Assembly: GCF_040222815.1 (NCBI RefSeq)
Contig: NZ_JAVKCH010000026.1
Location: forward strand, 186,001-250,000
DNA length: 64,000 nt
Direction: 5' to 3'
Source of the DNA: Imperialibacter sp040222815
GTDB lineage: Bacteria > Bacteroidota > Bacteroidia > Cytophagales > Cyclobacteriaceae
The position numbers were made by a program, and so were the translations under genes. The notes beneath the pieces are model-generated. The model was not told where the DNA came from, made no database searches, and saw nothing but the letters and a program-made list of their open reading frames with translations. Shown here piece after piece: positions 16,169-25,400 of the stretch (positions are counted from its first letter, which is position 1; each line of letters opens with the position of its first letter).

Positions 16169-17743
16169 ATGCAATTAACAGGAAAGAATTTAGTCGGAAA
16201 TAAACTATCAAGTCTCAATCCCCAAAGCTTCAAAGGACACGGCGGGCACTCAGGCATCGCATTCCACGAAGCAACGGTTGGAGAAGTCGATCAGGCTGTA
16301 AACATTGCCCATAAGGCTTTTGGCAGCTACAAAAACACATCGGGCGTAGAAAGAGCGATTTTCCTTGAGCGCATCGCTCAGCTAATCGACGAAAACAAGA
16401 GCGAATTAGTAGCCCTCGCCATGACGGAGTCACGACTGCCTGAGGGAAGACTCATGGGAGAAACAGGACGTACTACAGGCCAGTTGAAGCTGTTTGCGTC
16501 TCTTCTTAGAGAAGGCTCGTGGGTCAACGCCATGATCGACCCGGCCATTCCTGACCGCCAGCCACTGCCTAAACCTGACGTGCGCCAAATGCAAAGGCCA
16601 CTTGGCCCGGTGGCTGTTTTTGGCGCCAGCAATTTTCCGTTTGCATTCTCCACAGCGGGTGGCGACACTGCCTCAGCCCTTGCTGCAGGCTGCCCAGTTG
16701 TGTGCAAAGCACATCCGGGTCATCCGGCTACTTCCGAGTTGGTGGCATCACTCATCATACAAGCAGGTAACGACACCGGCATGCCGGAAGGCGTTTTCTC
16801 CCTGGTACAAGGCGAGGGATATGAAGCGAGCGTTCACCTGGTTTCTCATCAGGCGATAAAAGCAGTAGGATTTACCGGCTCGCTGGGCGGAGGCCGGGCA
16901 CTTTTCAACGCAGCCGCCAAACGAAACGAACCAATTCCTGTTTACGCAGAAATGGGAAGCGTAAATCCCGTCTTTCTTTTGCCGGAGATATTGGGAAAAC
17001 AAGCCGCAGAACTTGGGCAGAAGCTAGCTGGCTCTAACCTGATGGGTGCCGGGCAGTTTTGCACCAACCCTGGTGTGATTGTGGCCGTAAAGTCGAAGGC
17101 CCAGGAGCAATTTACTGAAGCCTTCAAAACAGCCCTTGAGGCCGCCTCTTCCGACAATATGCTCACGGACAAAGTATTTAGTGGCTACTGTAGCAACCTG
17201 GGCAAAATGGCTTCGCTGCGAGGCGTAACACAGCTCGTCGGCGACTTAACCGCAAAAGAAGGTGTTGCTGCTATCCCACACATGTTTCAGGTAGAAGCAA
17301 GTGCTTTTATCAACAACCCTGCACTTCAGGAAGAAGTTTTTGGCCCAAGTTCTTTACATGTAGTGGCCGACAACGAAGCACAAATGCAGCAGGTGGCTGA
17401 TATCCTTCATGGGCAGCTTACAGCAAGCGTTTGGGGCACTGAAAAAGACATGAAGGGGCACTCAGAGCTGATAGGAACACTTGAAAGCAAAGCCGGCAGA
17501 GTAATCTTCAACGCACCTCCCACAGGTGTGGAGGTAACCTATGCCATGGTGCATGGTGGCCCCTACCCGGCTACCACCGACAGCAGGTCTACGTCGGTAG
17601 GCACCAACGCTATTTATCGTTTTACAAGAGCAGTGTGCTATCAGGGTTATCACCATGCATTGCTGCCTGAGGCGCTGCAAGATGCAAATCCATTGTCCAT
17701 CACAAGAAAAGTAAACGGGCAGTTTACCGATAAAGCGCTATGA
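16169..17743 (+). CDS. aldehyde dehydrogenase, 2-oxoglutarate semialdehyde (2,5-dioxovalerate) type
   Basis: A 524-residue NAD(P)-dependent aldehyde dehydrogenase. Visible: FGASNFPFAFSTAGGDTASALAAGCPVVCKAHPGHP (cofactor site), GFTGSLGGGRALF, EMGSVNPVF (general base Glu), and the catalytic Cys in AGQFCTNPG. The FCTNPG signature, the GHP stretch and the length over 500 are characteristic of the alpha-ketoglutarate semialdehyde dehydrogenase subgroup that ends the non-phosphorylative (Weimberg-type) oxidation of pentoses and sugar acids. The neighbouring FAH-fold gene, a candidate ketodeoxypentonate dehydratase, supports this. Its stop overlaps the next start by 4 bp (ATGA), so the three genes 16169-19817 are translationally coupled. 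Confidence 0.88.
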   Translation: MQLTGKNLVGNKLSSLNPQSFKGHGGHSGIAFHEATVGEVDQAVNIAHKAFGSYKNTSGVERAIFLERIAQLIDENKSELVALAMTESRLPEGRLMGETGRTTGQLKLFASLLREGSWVNAMIDPAIPDRQPLPKPDVRQMQRPLGPVAVFGASNFPFAFSTAGGDTASALAAGCPVVCKAHPGHPATSELVASLIIQAGNDTGMPEGVFSLVQGEGYEASVHLVSHQAIKAVGFTGSLGGGRALFNAAAKRNEPIPVYAEMGSVNPVFLLPEILGKQAAELGQKLAGSNLMGAGQFCTNPGVIVAVKSKAQEQFTEAFKTALEAASSDNMLTDKVFSGYCSNLGKMASLRGVTQLVGDLTAKEGVAAIPHMFQVEASAFINNPALQEEVFGPSSLHVVADNEAQMQQVADILHGQLTASVWGTEKDMKGHSELIGTLESKAGRVIFNAPPTGVEVTYAMVHGGPYPATTDSRSTSVGTNAIYRFTRAVCYQGYHHALLPEALQDANPLSITRKVNGQFTDKAL

Positions 17744-18975
17744 AAAAGCTCCTTCCCTGCCTCATTGGTCTCTGGGCCCTGGCAGGGTGCAGCCAAACAA
17801 TTAATGAAAACAAGGAAAAAGCGATGCCAGCTAAGGGTACCTATGCTTATGATTCAGCTTTCCTGAAAGCCAACACGTCCTCGGTTTACGAACTAAAATC
17901 GTCTGACAGACAGGCACGGGTGCTGCTTTCTGCTGACTATCAGGGGCGGGTGATGACCAGTACTGCCACTGGCGCTTCTGGCAACAGCTATGGCTGGCTC
18001 AACTACGACCTGATTGAGTCTGGCGAGTGGAACAAGCAATTCAATCCCGTCGGTGGGGAGGAACGTTTTTGGCTGGGGCCGGAAGGTGGTCAGTTCTCCA
18101 TCTATTTCAATGAGGGAGCAGAGTTCGACATTAGCAACTGGCAAGTGCCTGGTGTGATTGATACCGTAGCGTACCCTATTGTATCTGCGAACGACACTGA
18201 GGTAGTTTTTGGCACAACGGCAATGCTAGTCAACTACAGTGGTGCCGAGTTTGACCTGGCCATCGAGCGAAGTGTTCGGTTGTTATCGAAAGAGGCGCTT
18301 GCCACCAGCCTGGGCGTCACCTGGGGAGAAAGCCTCAAGTGGGTGGCTTATGAAACGACAAACAGCATTACCAACAAAGGGGCCAATCAATGGACAAAGG
18401 ACACGGGTCTGCTGTCGATCTGGCTGCTGGGCATGATGACTCCATCCCCTGAAACGACGGTAATTATTCCGTTCAGGCGAGTGGAGGGTGCGAAAGAATA
18501 TATCACAGACGACTATTTTGGTGAAATACCTGCGGAAAGGCTAACGGTGATAGACAGCGTGATCTATTTCCAGTGCGACGGTCTTTACCGGAGTAAACTT
18601 GGGTTGTCGCCTGTCATTGCCAAGCCAATGGCCGCCAGTTTTGACTTCGCAAAGAATACTCTGACCATCATCAAGTTTCCGGTCGAGCCAAACGGCACCT
18701 ATGTAAACTCAAAATGGGAAATGCAGGATGAACCTTACAAGGGCGACGTCGTAAACTCTTACAATGATGGCCCAATGGCCGATGGCTCGCAAATGGGGCC
18801 TTTTTACGAAATAGAGTCTTCGTCACCAGCCAAAGAACTGGCGCCCGGCGAAACACAGGAACACAAGCAACTGACCTGCCACTTCGAAGGAGAATTCGAA
18901 AGCCTTAATGAATTATCTAAACGCCTATTGGGCGTTGACCTAAACGACATAAAAAGTAAGAAAACAACCCTATGA
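17740..18975 (+). CDS. lipoprotein of the DUF6786-like type, coupled to sugar-acid enzymes
   Basis: A 411-residue protein with lipoprotein signal MKKLLPCLIGLWALAGC (lipobox LAGC), so it is membrane-anchored outside the cytoplasm. The rest is beta-rich with many aromatic residues (GNSYGWLNYDLIESGEWNK; GGEERFWLGPEGGQFSIYF), recalling the galactose-mutarotase-like fold and the Bacteroidota family DUF6786; I am not certain of the number. No catalytic motif is evident. It is wedged between the semialdehyde dehydrogenase and the FAH-fold gene with ATGA overlaps on both sides. Tight coupling of an exported lipoprotein to two cytosolic enzymes suggests a role in binding, anomerising or importing the substrate of the same pathway. 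Confidence 0.7.
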   Translation: MKKLLPCLIGLWALAGCSQTINENKEKAMPAKGTYAYDSAFLKANTSSVYELKSSDRQARVLLSADYQGRVMTSTATGASGNSYGWLNYDLIESGEWNKQFNPVGGEERFWLGPEGGQFSIYFNEGAEFDISNWQVPGVIDTVAYPIVSANDTEVVFGTTAMLVNYSGAEFDLAIERSVRLLSKEALATSLGVTWGESLKWVAYETTNSITNKGANQWTKDTGLLSIWLLGMMTPSPETTVIIPFRRVEGAKEYITDDYFGEIPAERLTVIDSVIYFQCDGLYRSKLGLSPVIAKPMAASFDFAKNTLTIIKFPVEPNGTYVNSKWEMQDEPYKGDVVNSYNDGPMADGSQMGPFYEIESSSPAKELAPGETQEHKQLTCHFEGEFESLNELSKRLLGVDLNDIKSKKTTL

Positions 18976-19817
18976 AACTCTTTAAAACTTCCAACCGAAT
19001 CATTGCTGAATACGAAGGCCAATCTTACCAAATCTCAGAGAGCTGGGATCACGCTGTAAACCACAGCAAGCTGCATGATCATTTGGTGAAATTGGTTAAA
19101 TCTGCCAAACCTCTTGACTCAGGCATAAAAAAAGACTGGCTCAAAGACGGGTTGAGCGCACCGATTGGCAGCCAGGAAGTATGGGCCTCAGGAGTTACTT
19201 ACCTCCGAAGCAGAGATGCCAGAATGGAAGAAAGTAAAACCGGTGGCGGCTCTGATTTCTATCAGAAAGTGTATGAAGCAGACAGGCCGGAGCTCTTCTT
19301 TAAATCGCTGGCCCACCGGGTAGTTGGGCATGGAGGAGAAGTATACATCAGAAAGGATTCGACCTGGAATGTACCTGAGCCTGAGCTCACCCTTTTCATC
19401 AACTCCAAAGGCGAAATTCAGGGCTACACCGTTGGCAATGACATGAGCAGCCGCAGCATCGAGGGAGAAAATCCACTTTATTTACCTCAAGCCAAGTCGT
19501 ACGAAAAAGCCTGCGCACTGGGCCCTTGTCTTTACGTACCTAAAGAGCCTATTTCGCTGGATACCAATATTGTGATTTCTATCAAAAGAGGTGGCAACGA
19601 GGTCTTTCACGAAGAAATTCAGCTCAACAGAATGAAACGTAAGTTTGACGAGTTGGTGGAATACCTATACAGGGCTTGTCATTTTAATCAGGGGGCTTAC
19701 CTGATGACAGGCACAGGCATCATCCCTCCCAATGAATTTACGCTGGAGCCGAAAGACGTGGTGAGCATTAGCATTGACGGCATCGGGACGCTGGAGAATG
19801 TGGTTGGGGTGATTTAA
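18972..19817 (+). CDS. FAH-fold hydrolase/dehydratase, probable 2-keto-3-deoxy-pentonate dehydratase type
   Basis: A 281-residue fumarylacetoacetate-hydrolase-fold enzyme. The N-terminal ~60 residues form a small domain. The core has WASGVTYLRSRDARMEES, then EADRPELFFKS, PEPELTLFINSKGEIQGYTVGNDMSSRSIEGENPLYLPQAKSYEKACALGP, and the terminal GTGIIPPNEFTLEPKDVVSI. The GVTYxxSxxAR-x-E block and the PEPEL metal-ligand Glu pair resemble the KdaD/AraD1 group, which dehydrates 2-keto-3-deoxy-pentonate to 2-oxoglutarate semialdehyde. That product is the substrate expected for the dehydrogenase encoded two genes upstream, so together they would give 2-oxoglutarate. The upstream sugar dehydrogenase and pentonate dehydratase are not adjacent. 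Confidence 0.8.
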   Translation: MKLFKTSNRIIAEYEGQSYQISESWDHAVNHSKLHDHLVKLVKSAKPLDSGIKKDWLKDGLSAPIGSQEVWASGVTYLRSRDARMEESKTGGGSDFYQKVYEADRPELFFKSLAHRVVGHGGEVYIRKDSTWNVPEPELTLFINSKGEIQGYTVGNDMSSRSIEGENPLYLPQAKSYEKACALGPCLYVPKEPISLDTNIVISIKRGGNEVFHEEIQLNRMKRKFDELVEYLYRACHFNQGAYLMTGTGIIPPNEFTLEPKDVVSISIDGIGTLENVVGVI

Positions 19818-19878
19818 AGACCACAACTTAAGTCTGCTCATCTTGAGAGGAAACTTTTATCTTTGAGATAGAATTATT

Positions 19879-20114
19879 TTGGAAACAAAAAGTAAATTGA
19901 AAGACGGGCAGAAATGAAGATTTTGAAAGCGAAATCAACAGAACCCTTAATGCGGTGGAAACTAAAATTTCCTATTTACATGAAGGCATGAGGGGGGCTT
20001 CATGATTCTTTTAAAGAATTTCATGAAGATATTGCTGAATACATGGCATTTTCCACTGAAAAGTATGCAGATCATGAAAAGCGCCTTTCTGCGCTTGAAA
20101 AGAAGGTGAAATAG
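19879..20114 (+). pseudogene. twice-frameshifted small coiled-coil gene
   Basis: No single frame is open, but three frames join into one plausible protein. From a TTG at 19879 the frame reads METKSKLKDGQ, then a one-base slip at AAA near 19913 gives NEDFESEINRTLNAVETKIS, YLHEGMRG, and a second slip in the GGGGGG run near 19990-19995 gives HDSFKEFHEDIAEYMAFSTE, KYADHEKRLSALEKKVK and a stop at 20112-20114. Removing one A and one G restores about 77 residues of Glu/Lys-rich helix with a C-terminal heptad-like coiled coil. Both lesions are +1 in homopolymers, so either a decayed gene or sequencing error is possible. The function is unknown; the rest of the 335-bp gap holds nothing else. Confidence 0.5.
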
Positions 20115-20152
20115 ACCGTCAACCCTTTAAAAAGTAACCTACTCCTTACTCC

Positions 20153-20563
20153 CTACTCCCTCCTCCACTTCTTCTTCTCACTTAGCTTTTTCTTGGCATC
20201 GATGCGCCTCTGCACTGCCGCCTTGCCGGGTTTTGTAGGCTTACGGGCTTTCTTTCGCTCAAACGCCTGCTGTATTAGCGAAGAAAGTTTCCTTATTACC
20301 TCCTCTTTGTTTTTGAGTTGGGAGCGACTTTCATGCGAGCTAAGCAACAGCTCCCCTTCTTTCGTCAGTTTGTTAGCCAGCTTGCTAAGAAGAATGGCCT
20401 TTTGTTCGTCGCTGATCATTGCCGACTCCTGAATGCTCCACCTCAAGGTCACCTTCGTGCTGACTTTGTTCACATGCTGCCCACCCGGCCCGCCACCAGT
20501 GGTCGCCGAGAAAACCAGTTCCGAAAGAATGTCTTTTATAGCCGGAGAGGCAGGATAGCTCAT
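20153..20563 (-). CDS. arfB: alternative ribosome-rescue factor ArfB (peptidyl-tRNA hydrolase, GGQ)
   Basis: A 136-residue protein of the YaeJ/ArfB/ICT1 group. The RF-1 type domain has the catalytic GGQ in SATTGGGPGGQHVNKVSTKVTLRW. The tail is very basic (RKKARKPTKPGKAAVQRRIDAKKKLSEKKKWRRE) and in this family enters the empty mRNA channel of stalled ribosomes. The length and the single domain distinguish it from true release factors. It hydrolyses peptidyl-tRNA on non-stop ribosomes. It starts 11 bp after the DUF1080 lipoprotein stop on the same strand, so the two may be co-transcribed, although no functional link is obvious. Confidence 0.92.
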   Translation of the reverse strand: MSYPASPAIKDILSELVFSATTGGGPGGQHVNKVSTKVTLRWSIQESAMISDEQKAILLSKLANKLTKEGELLLSSHESRSQLKNKEEVIRKLSSLIQQAFERKKARKPTKPGKAAVQRRIDAKKKLSEKKKWRRE

Positions 20564-20574
20564 TGCACTTTGGA

Positions 20575-21264
20575 TTACTCGCTTAGCTTTTCAATGGGTT
20601 CAAGTGTTACTTTTCGGAACTCTACCTCTGAGCCTTCGGCCTGTAACGCAATCTGGCCTTCACTTGCCGTGCAGTCGTAACCATGGTTCACCAGGTCATC
20701 ATTCACCCACACTTTGATTTCTCTACCAAGGCATTCAACCACCATTTTGTTCCATTCACCCACCGCATTTTCCGAGCCGTCGGTCAAATTCACTATGCGG
20801 CGCAGCATGCCTTCCGAAGTACCCCACTTAGCTGGGTCTCCTCTCCTTGCTTCCATATCGTCTACCTTAATATCCTCTCTGATGCACCAGAAGTCGCCGG
20901 CATTTTCATGCATCAACTGCGCTTCGATCGACTTGGGGAACATATCGCAGAGCAGGCGTGGCGTTGAAGCATGTAAAATTACGCCACAGTTGCCCGGCTC
21001 GCCAGCAAATCGATACTGTACTTCCAGTCTGTAGTTGGAGTAAACCTTATCGGTGATAATATGCCCCTGCGGCGCTGCAAGGTTTACCAGCATGCCGTTT
21101 CTAACAATGAACGGGCTTGGCACGGTGTCGTTGCCGTCCATTGCGGGCACGTCGATATGCCAGCCCGTGAAGTCTTTTCCGTTGAAAAGGCTAACTGGTT
21201 CAGTCTCTTTTTTGGAACACGCTAAAAAGAAAACAAGGGCCAATAAGATTGAGGTTTGCTTCAT
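20575..21264 (-). CDS. DUF1080 (3-keto-disaccharide hydrolase-like) lipoprotein
   Basis: I take the ATG at 21264; the longer frame would start on TTG. The 229-residue product begins MKQTSILLALVFFLACSKKE, a lipoprotein signal with lipobox FLAC. The mature part is a single DUF1080 jelly-roll domain: SLFNGKDFTGWHI, then YRLEVQYRFAGEPGNCGVILHAS, EAQLMHENAGDFWCI, VNDDLVNHGYDC, and GQIALQAEGSEVEFRKVTLEPI at the end. This family includes hydrolases of 3-keto-glycosides in Bacteroidota and Planctomycetota and is often found with sugar isomerase/epimerase and oxidoreductase genes, which matches this window. The substrate is unproven. Confidence 0.85.
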   Translation of the reverse strand: MKQTSILLALVFFLACSKKETEPVSLFNGKDFTGWHIDVPAMDGNDTVPSPFIVRNGMLVNLAAPQGHIITDKVYSNYRLEVQYRFAGEPGNCGVILHASTPRLLCDMFPKSIEAQLMHENAGDFWCIREDIKVDDMEARRGDPAKWGTSEGMLRRIVNLTDGSENAVGEWNKMVVECLGREIKVWVNDDLVNHGYDCTASEGQIALQAEGSEVEFRKVTLEPIEKLSE

Positions 21265-21342
21265 GCTTGCATTTTTTTTCAAAATAGCCCCATTTCGGGC
21301 ATATTCAAAAATATATCGGGGACGCTACATCCGAAAATAAAA

Positions 21343-21374
21343 ATAAAAGCAGGATTTTCCGGACCCTGCTTTTA
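21343..21374. terminator. bidirectional terminator between hpf and DUF1080 genes
   Basis: Arms ATAAAAGCAGG (21343-21353) and CCTGCTTTTAT (21364-21374) are perfect inverted repeats around a 10-base loop. For the leftward hpf gene the trailing TTTTAT follows the stem. Confidence 0.8.
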
Positions 21375-21402
21375 TCACTATGTCACTGCTCCAAACAGCT
21401 TT

Positions 21403-21690
21403 TCATACGTCTTTCCATCGCTTCAATTGATGCTTAATGGCTTCAACTGTCAGTACCACCGCCTCCTCGAATGAATCGGCGTGCTTAGAAGCAAAAAGAT
21501 CGTTGCCGGGTAAAGAAACCTTTATTTCGCAAACCTTATTCTCCTTGTTATCAAACTTGTCAAGTTTAAGAAACACCCGGCTTTCAACAATCTTATCGCT
21601 GATAATTTCGAGCTTTTCCACATGCAACTTCACAAATTCAGTCAGTGAGTCTTTGACATTAAAATTAGGGGTTTCAATGATCGTTTTCAT
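21403..21690 (-). CDS. ribosome hibernation-promoting factor, HPF/RaiA family (short form)
   Basis: A 95-residue protein containing one HPF/RaiA beta-alpha-beta-beta-beta-alpha domain: NFNVKDSLTEFVKLHVEKLEIISDKIVESRVFLKLD, then KVCEIKVSLPGNDLFASKHADSFEEAVVLTVEAIKHQLKRWK. The A-x-x-x-D-S-F-E-E-A-V segment and the terminal K-R-W-K are typical. It binds the 30S decoding region and stabilises inactive ribosomes in stationary phase. Short forms lack the C-terminal dimerisation domain of long HPF. It is monocistronic with a terminator downstream. A ~258-bp gap upstream, before the YtxH gene, shows no other gene. Confidence 0.87.
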   Translation of the reverse strand: MKTIIETPNFNVKDSLTEFVKLHVEKLEIISDKIVESRVFLKLDKFDNKENKVCEIKVSLPGNDLFASKHADSFEEAVVLTVEAIKHQLKRWKDV

Positions 21691-21948
21691 AGAATAACTA
21701 TTTTAAGGGACATTTTCGAAGCCTTTATCTCTCCGTTCGGAAGCCAAGATATCAGAGGCTTCCCGGTTCAAATATGACACGATTTAACGAGACTGATGAT
21801 TATTGTCACCTGGTTTTCGGAATTAATTTTTGTGCGCAAAAATTCTTGTGGTTAATCGTCTCCCCAGGCACGACAAAGCTCACCTCGCCGTGCTGACCGA
21901 AGTCAGTGCCATTGAAGTAGTTGTGTAGTACCTTGGTTGGGTAACTAA

Positions 21949-22215
21949 ATGACTAAGGCTATGACAACAGGAAAAGCATTATTGGGCGTGGTAGCCGGCA
22001 TGGCTGCCGGTGCCGCTTTAGGGTTGCTTTTTGCTCCGGAAAAAGGCGAAAAGACAAGGAAAAACATTGTTGACAAAAGCGAAGATTTGGCAGGAACACT
22101 CAATCACAAAATTGAACGAAAATTCAATGAGCTAATGGATTCAGTCAACGCCAAACTTGGTAAAGGCAGGCTTGTCAACAGCTCTGTGACTCTGGAGCAT
22201 GAAAACGTCAAATAG
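21949..22215 (+). CDS. YtxH-like small membrane-associated protein
   Basis: An 88-residue protein: a short N-terminus, one glycine/alanine-rich helix (ALLGVVAGMAAGAALGLLFAPEKGEKTRK), then a charged helix KIERKFNELMDSVNAK. The LLFAPxKGxKTR block is the YtxH-family signature. Such proteins are stress-induced in other bacteria and their mechanism is unclear. Two in-frame starts are possible (21949 and 21961); the second gives the more usual MTTGKALLG beginning. A strong terminator follows at 22269-22314. Confidence 0.8.
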   Translation: MTKAMTTGKALLGVVAGMAAGAALGLLFAPEKGEKTRKNIVDKSEDLAGTLNHKIERKFNELMDSVNAKLGKGRLVNSSVTLEHENVK

Positions 22216-22268
22216 GAGACGCACTTTCGAGGTTTCAAATTAATCCTAAGCAAAGAGTACCATCTAAA

Positions 22269-22314
22269 AAAAGGGGGCGTCAGGTTAGCCACGGTTCATC
22301 TGATGCCCCCTTTT
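22269..22314 (+). terminator. terminator after the YtxH-like gene
   Basis: AAAAGGGGGCGTCAG (22269-22283) pairs with CTGATGCCCCCTTTT (22300-22314), with a T tail on the + strand. The stem is long and GC-rich, so termination should be efficient. Confidence 0.85.
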
Positions 22315-22494
22315 GATTTCTGCTGCCACAGGGCTTATGGACTTCAGCAGCTTTTCACGCCAAAATGCCCCTCCTGTAAATTGCCCCCAATAAGTTGGCT
22401 AAAAAGTAATGCGCTTTAGTAAATTCGGTTAATTTAGCCGGATATACTCTCGTCGGGTATTTGACGATTTAATTGCATACTATACTCATAGACT

Positions 22495-25400
22495 ATGACC
22501 TACAAGCCTGCAATAGCATTCATGAAAGCTATCATTGCACCACTGTCTTTTGTCCTGCTATTTAGTTTTGGCTGCCAGCCTGAAAAGCCTTATCTCAAGA
22601 TTTCACAAGGAGCACATATCAGCCTTATTGGAAACAACCTTTGCTCCCGAATGATGAATTACGGTTACTTTGAAACGGAAATGCAGCTCAGATACCCCGA
22701 CTCACAACTGTACATCAGAAACATGTGCGACGGAGGAGATACCCCCGGGTTCCGGCCCCACTCCGGCCGGGTTTCGCCCTGGGCATTTCCCGGCGCTGAG
22801 AAATTCCAAACCGATTTGGCGCAAAACTCCGGCAGCGAAGGACATTTCGAAACTCCTGATGAGTGGCTTGCCCGACATAAAACGGATATTATCATCGCCT
22901 GCTTTGGCTTTTCTGAATCTTACGCAGGCCCCGAAGGCGTAGATAATTTCAAGGCCGAGCTTTCTGCTTTCATAGAGCACACATTCTCCCAAAAATATAA
23001 CGACTCGATCCCGCCTCAGCTTGTGCTTGTGTCGCCCATCGCCTTTCAGGATCTTTCCGACAAATATGATCTCCCCAACGGAGATCAGGAAAACAGAAAC
23101 CTGAGTCTCTATGCAAACGCCATCAAGGAAATAGCCCTGCAATATCAGGTGCTATTTGTCGACGCTTTTGGGCCTACGCAGCAATGGTTTGCTGAACAGC
23201 AATTGACAATAGATGGATTGCAACTTAATGATGAAGGCTATCAAAAATTTTCGAAGCTATTGGCAGATGAAGCCTTTGGAAAAAAGGAAGTTGAAAACGA
23301 GAACCTGCGAGCATCCGTAAAAGAAGCCGTTCTGGAAAAAAACTGGTTTTGGCACAACGATTACAAAATCCCCAACGGCGTCCATGTGTTTGGCAGAAGG
23401 TACCGTCCGTTTGGCAATGAAAATTATCCGGAAGAGCTCATCAAGGTACGCCAAATGACTGCTATCAGAGATACTGCTATTTGGAAAGTTTTGAAAGGTG
23501 AAAAGTATGAGCTGGCGGTTGCAGATGCAAAAACGCAAAAGCTGACGCCGATTGAAACGAACTACACACTTACAGACAATGTGAGGTATCTGTACGGAGA
23601 TGAGCTAATGAGTCATTTCAAAATGGCACCGGGTTACAAAATTGAGTTGTTTGCCTCCGAAGAAGACTTTCCTGAGCTGGCCAACCCCTCTCAGATTTCC
23701 TTTGATAACAAAGGTCGCCTATGGGTGGCTGTAATGCCCACCTACCCGCACTATAAGCCTGGCGACGCAAGGCCCGACGATAAGCTCATTATTCTTGAGG
23801 ACACCGATGGTGACTTTAAGGCCGATAAGGTAACTGTGTTTGCGGATAAATTACACATCCCGGCTGGCTTCGAATTTGCCCCGGAAGGCGTTTACATTTC
23901 ACAGGGCACTAACCTGAAGCTGTATACCGACACCGATGGCGACGACAAAGCCGACAAAGTCGAGATCATCCTAAGTGGCTTCGATGACCACGACACTCAC
24001 CACGTGATCAGCGCCTTCAGTGCGGATCCCTCCGGCGCTATTTATATGGGCGAAGGAGTCTTTTTGCATACAAATGTGGAAACGCCCTATGGCACGGTGA
24101 GAGCTACTAATGGAGGTTTTTATCGCTACAATCCGCAAAGAAAACGACTCGAAAGAACGGCTCAGCTTTCCATTCCTAACCCTTGGGGCATCGCCTTTGA
24201 CGAATGGGGGCAAAACTTCTTCGCTCACACTTCAGGCCCTGATGTGAACTGGATGATGCCTGGCTCAATCAAGTCGAAATATGGACTGGCTAACCCAGGA
24301 TCGAGAAACCTGATTGAAGACAAGCACAGGGTGCGCCCCACTTCCGGACTGGAGTTTGTGCATAGCAGGCACTTTCCTGATGAAGTGCAGGGCGACATGT
24401 TGATCAACAATACCATTGGCTTCCTGGGCACCAAAATGCACCAGGTAATGGACGATGGCACAGGCTTCAAAACCAAACACAGACTTGATCTTGTCGTCAG
24501 CGACGACCCTAACTTCCGTCCTGTGGATATGGAATTTGCTCCGGATGGCTCGCTTTATCTCGCCGACTGGCATAACGTGCTGGTGGGCCACATGCAGCAC
24601 AACGCCCGTGATCCCCTGCGTGACCATGTGCATGGCAAAATCTACCGCATCACCTACCCTTCCCGGCCACTAGTAACTCCCGCCAAGGTCGACGGAGCAA
24701 GTATAGAAGAATTGCTCGATAACCTGAAGCTGCCTGAATACCGCAGCCGCTACAGAAGCAGAAGAGAGTTGAGGGAAAGAGAAACTGATAAGGTACTGGC
24801 CGCCATCGAAAAATGGACAAATGAGTTGGATAAAACAGACCCAAATTATGAGCGATTCCTGCTTGAGGGGTTATGGGCATCGTGGGGAATGAATGCCATC
24901 GACCTCAAGCTATTGAGAACGTTGCTAAAGGCTGATGATTATAAAGTAAGAACAGCCGCCGTTCGGGTGCTTCGTTACACTGGGCACCAGGTGTCTGAGC
25001 AGGCTGGCTTGCTGAAAATGGCTGCCGCCGATGACAATAGCAGGGTTCGCCTGGAAGCCATTGTGGCTGCTTCGTGGCTGGATGACGATGCGGCGAAGGA
25101 GATTCTGGCAGTAGCTGCCCAGAAACCCCTGGATGATTGGATGGAGAAGCCGTACCAGGCCATTTTGGATCACATGGTGCCTTACAAGCCCGAAATCGCT
25201 GGCAACGAGCTGGTGCCACCAATGTTGTCGAAGGAAGAACAACAGTTATTCCTTGCGGGAAAGGAAATTTACATGAGAGATGGCTATTGCAGCACCTGCC
25301 ATCAGCCTGACGGAAAAGGGCTGGAAGCGTCAGGCTTTCCCCCTTTGTCAGGTAACGAGTGGGTGCAGGGCAGCGAAGAGCGACTCATCAAAATCACCTT

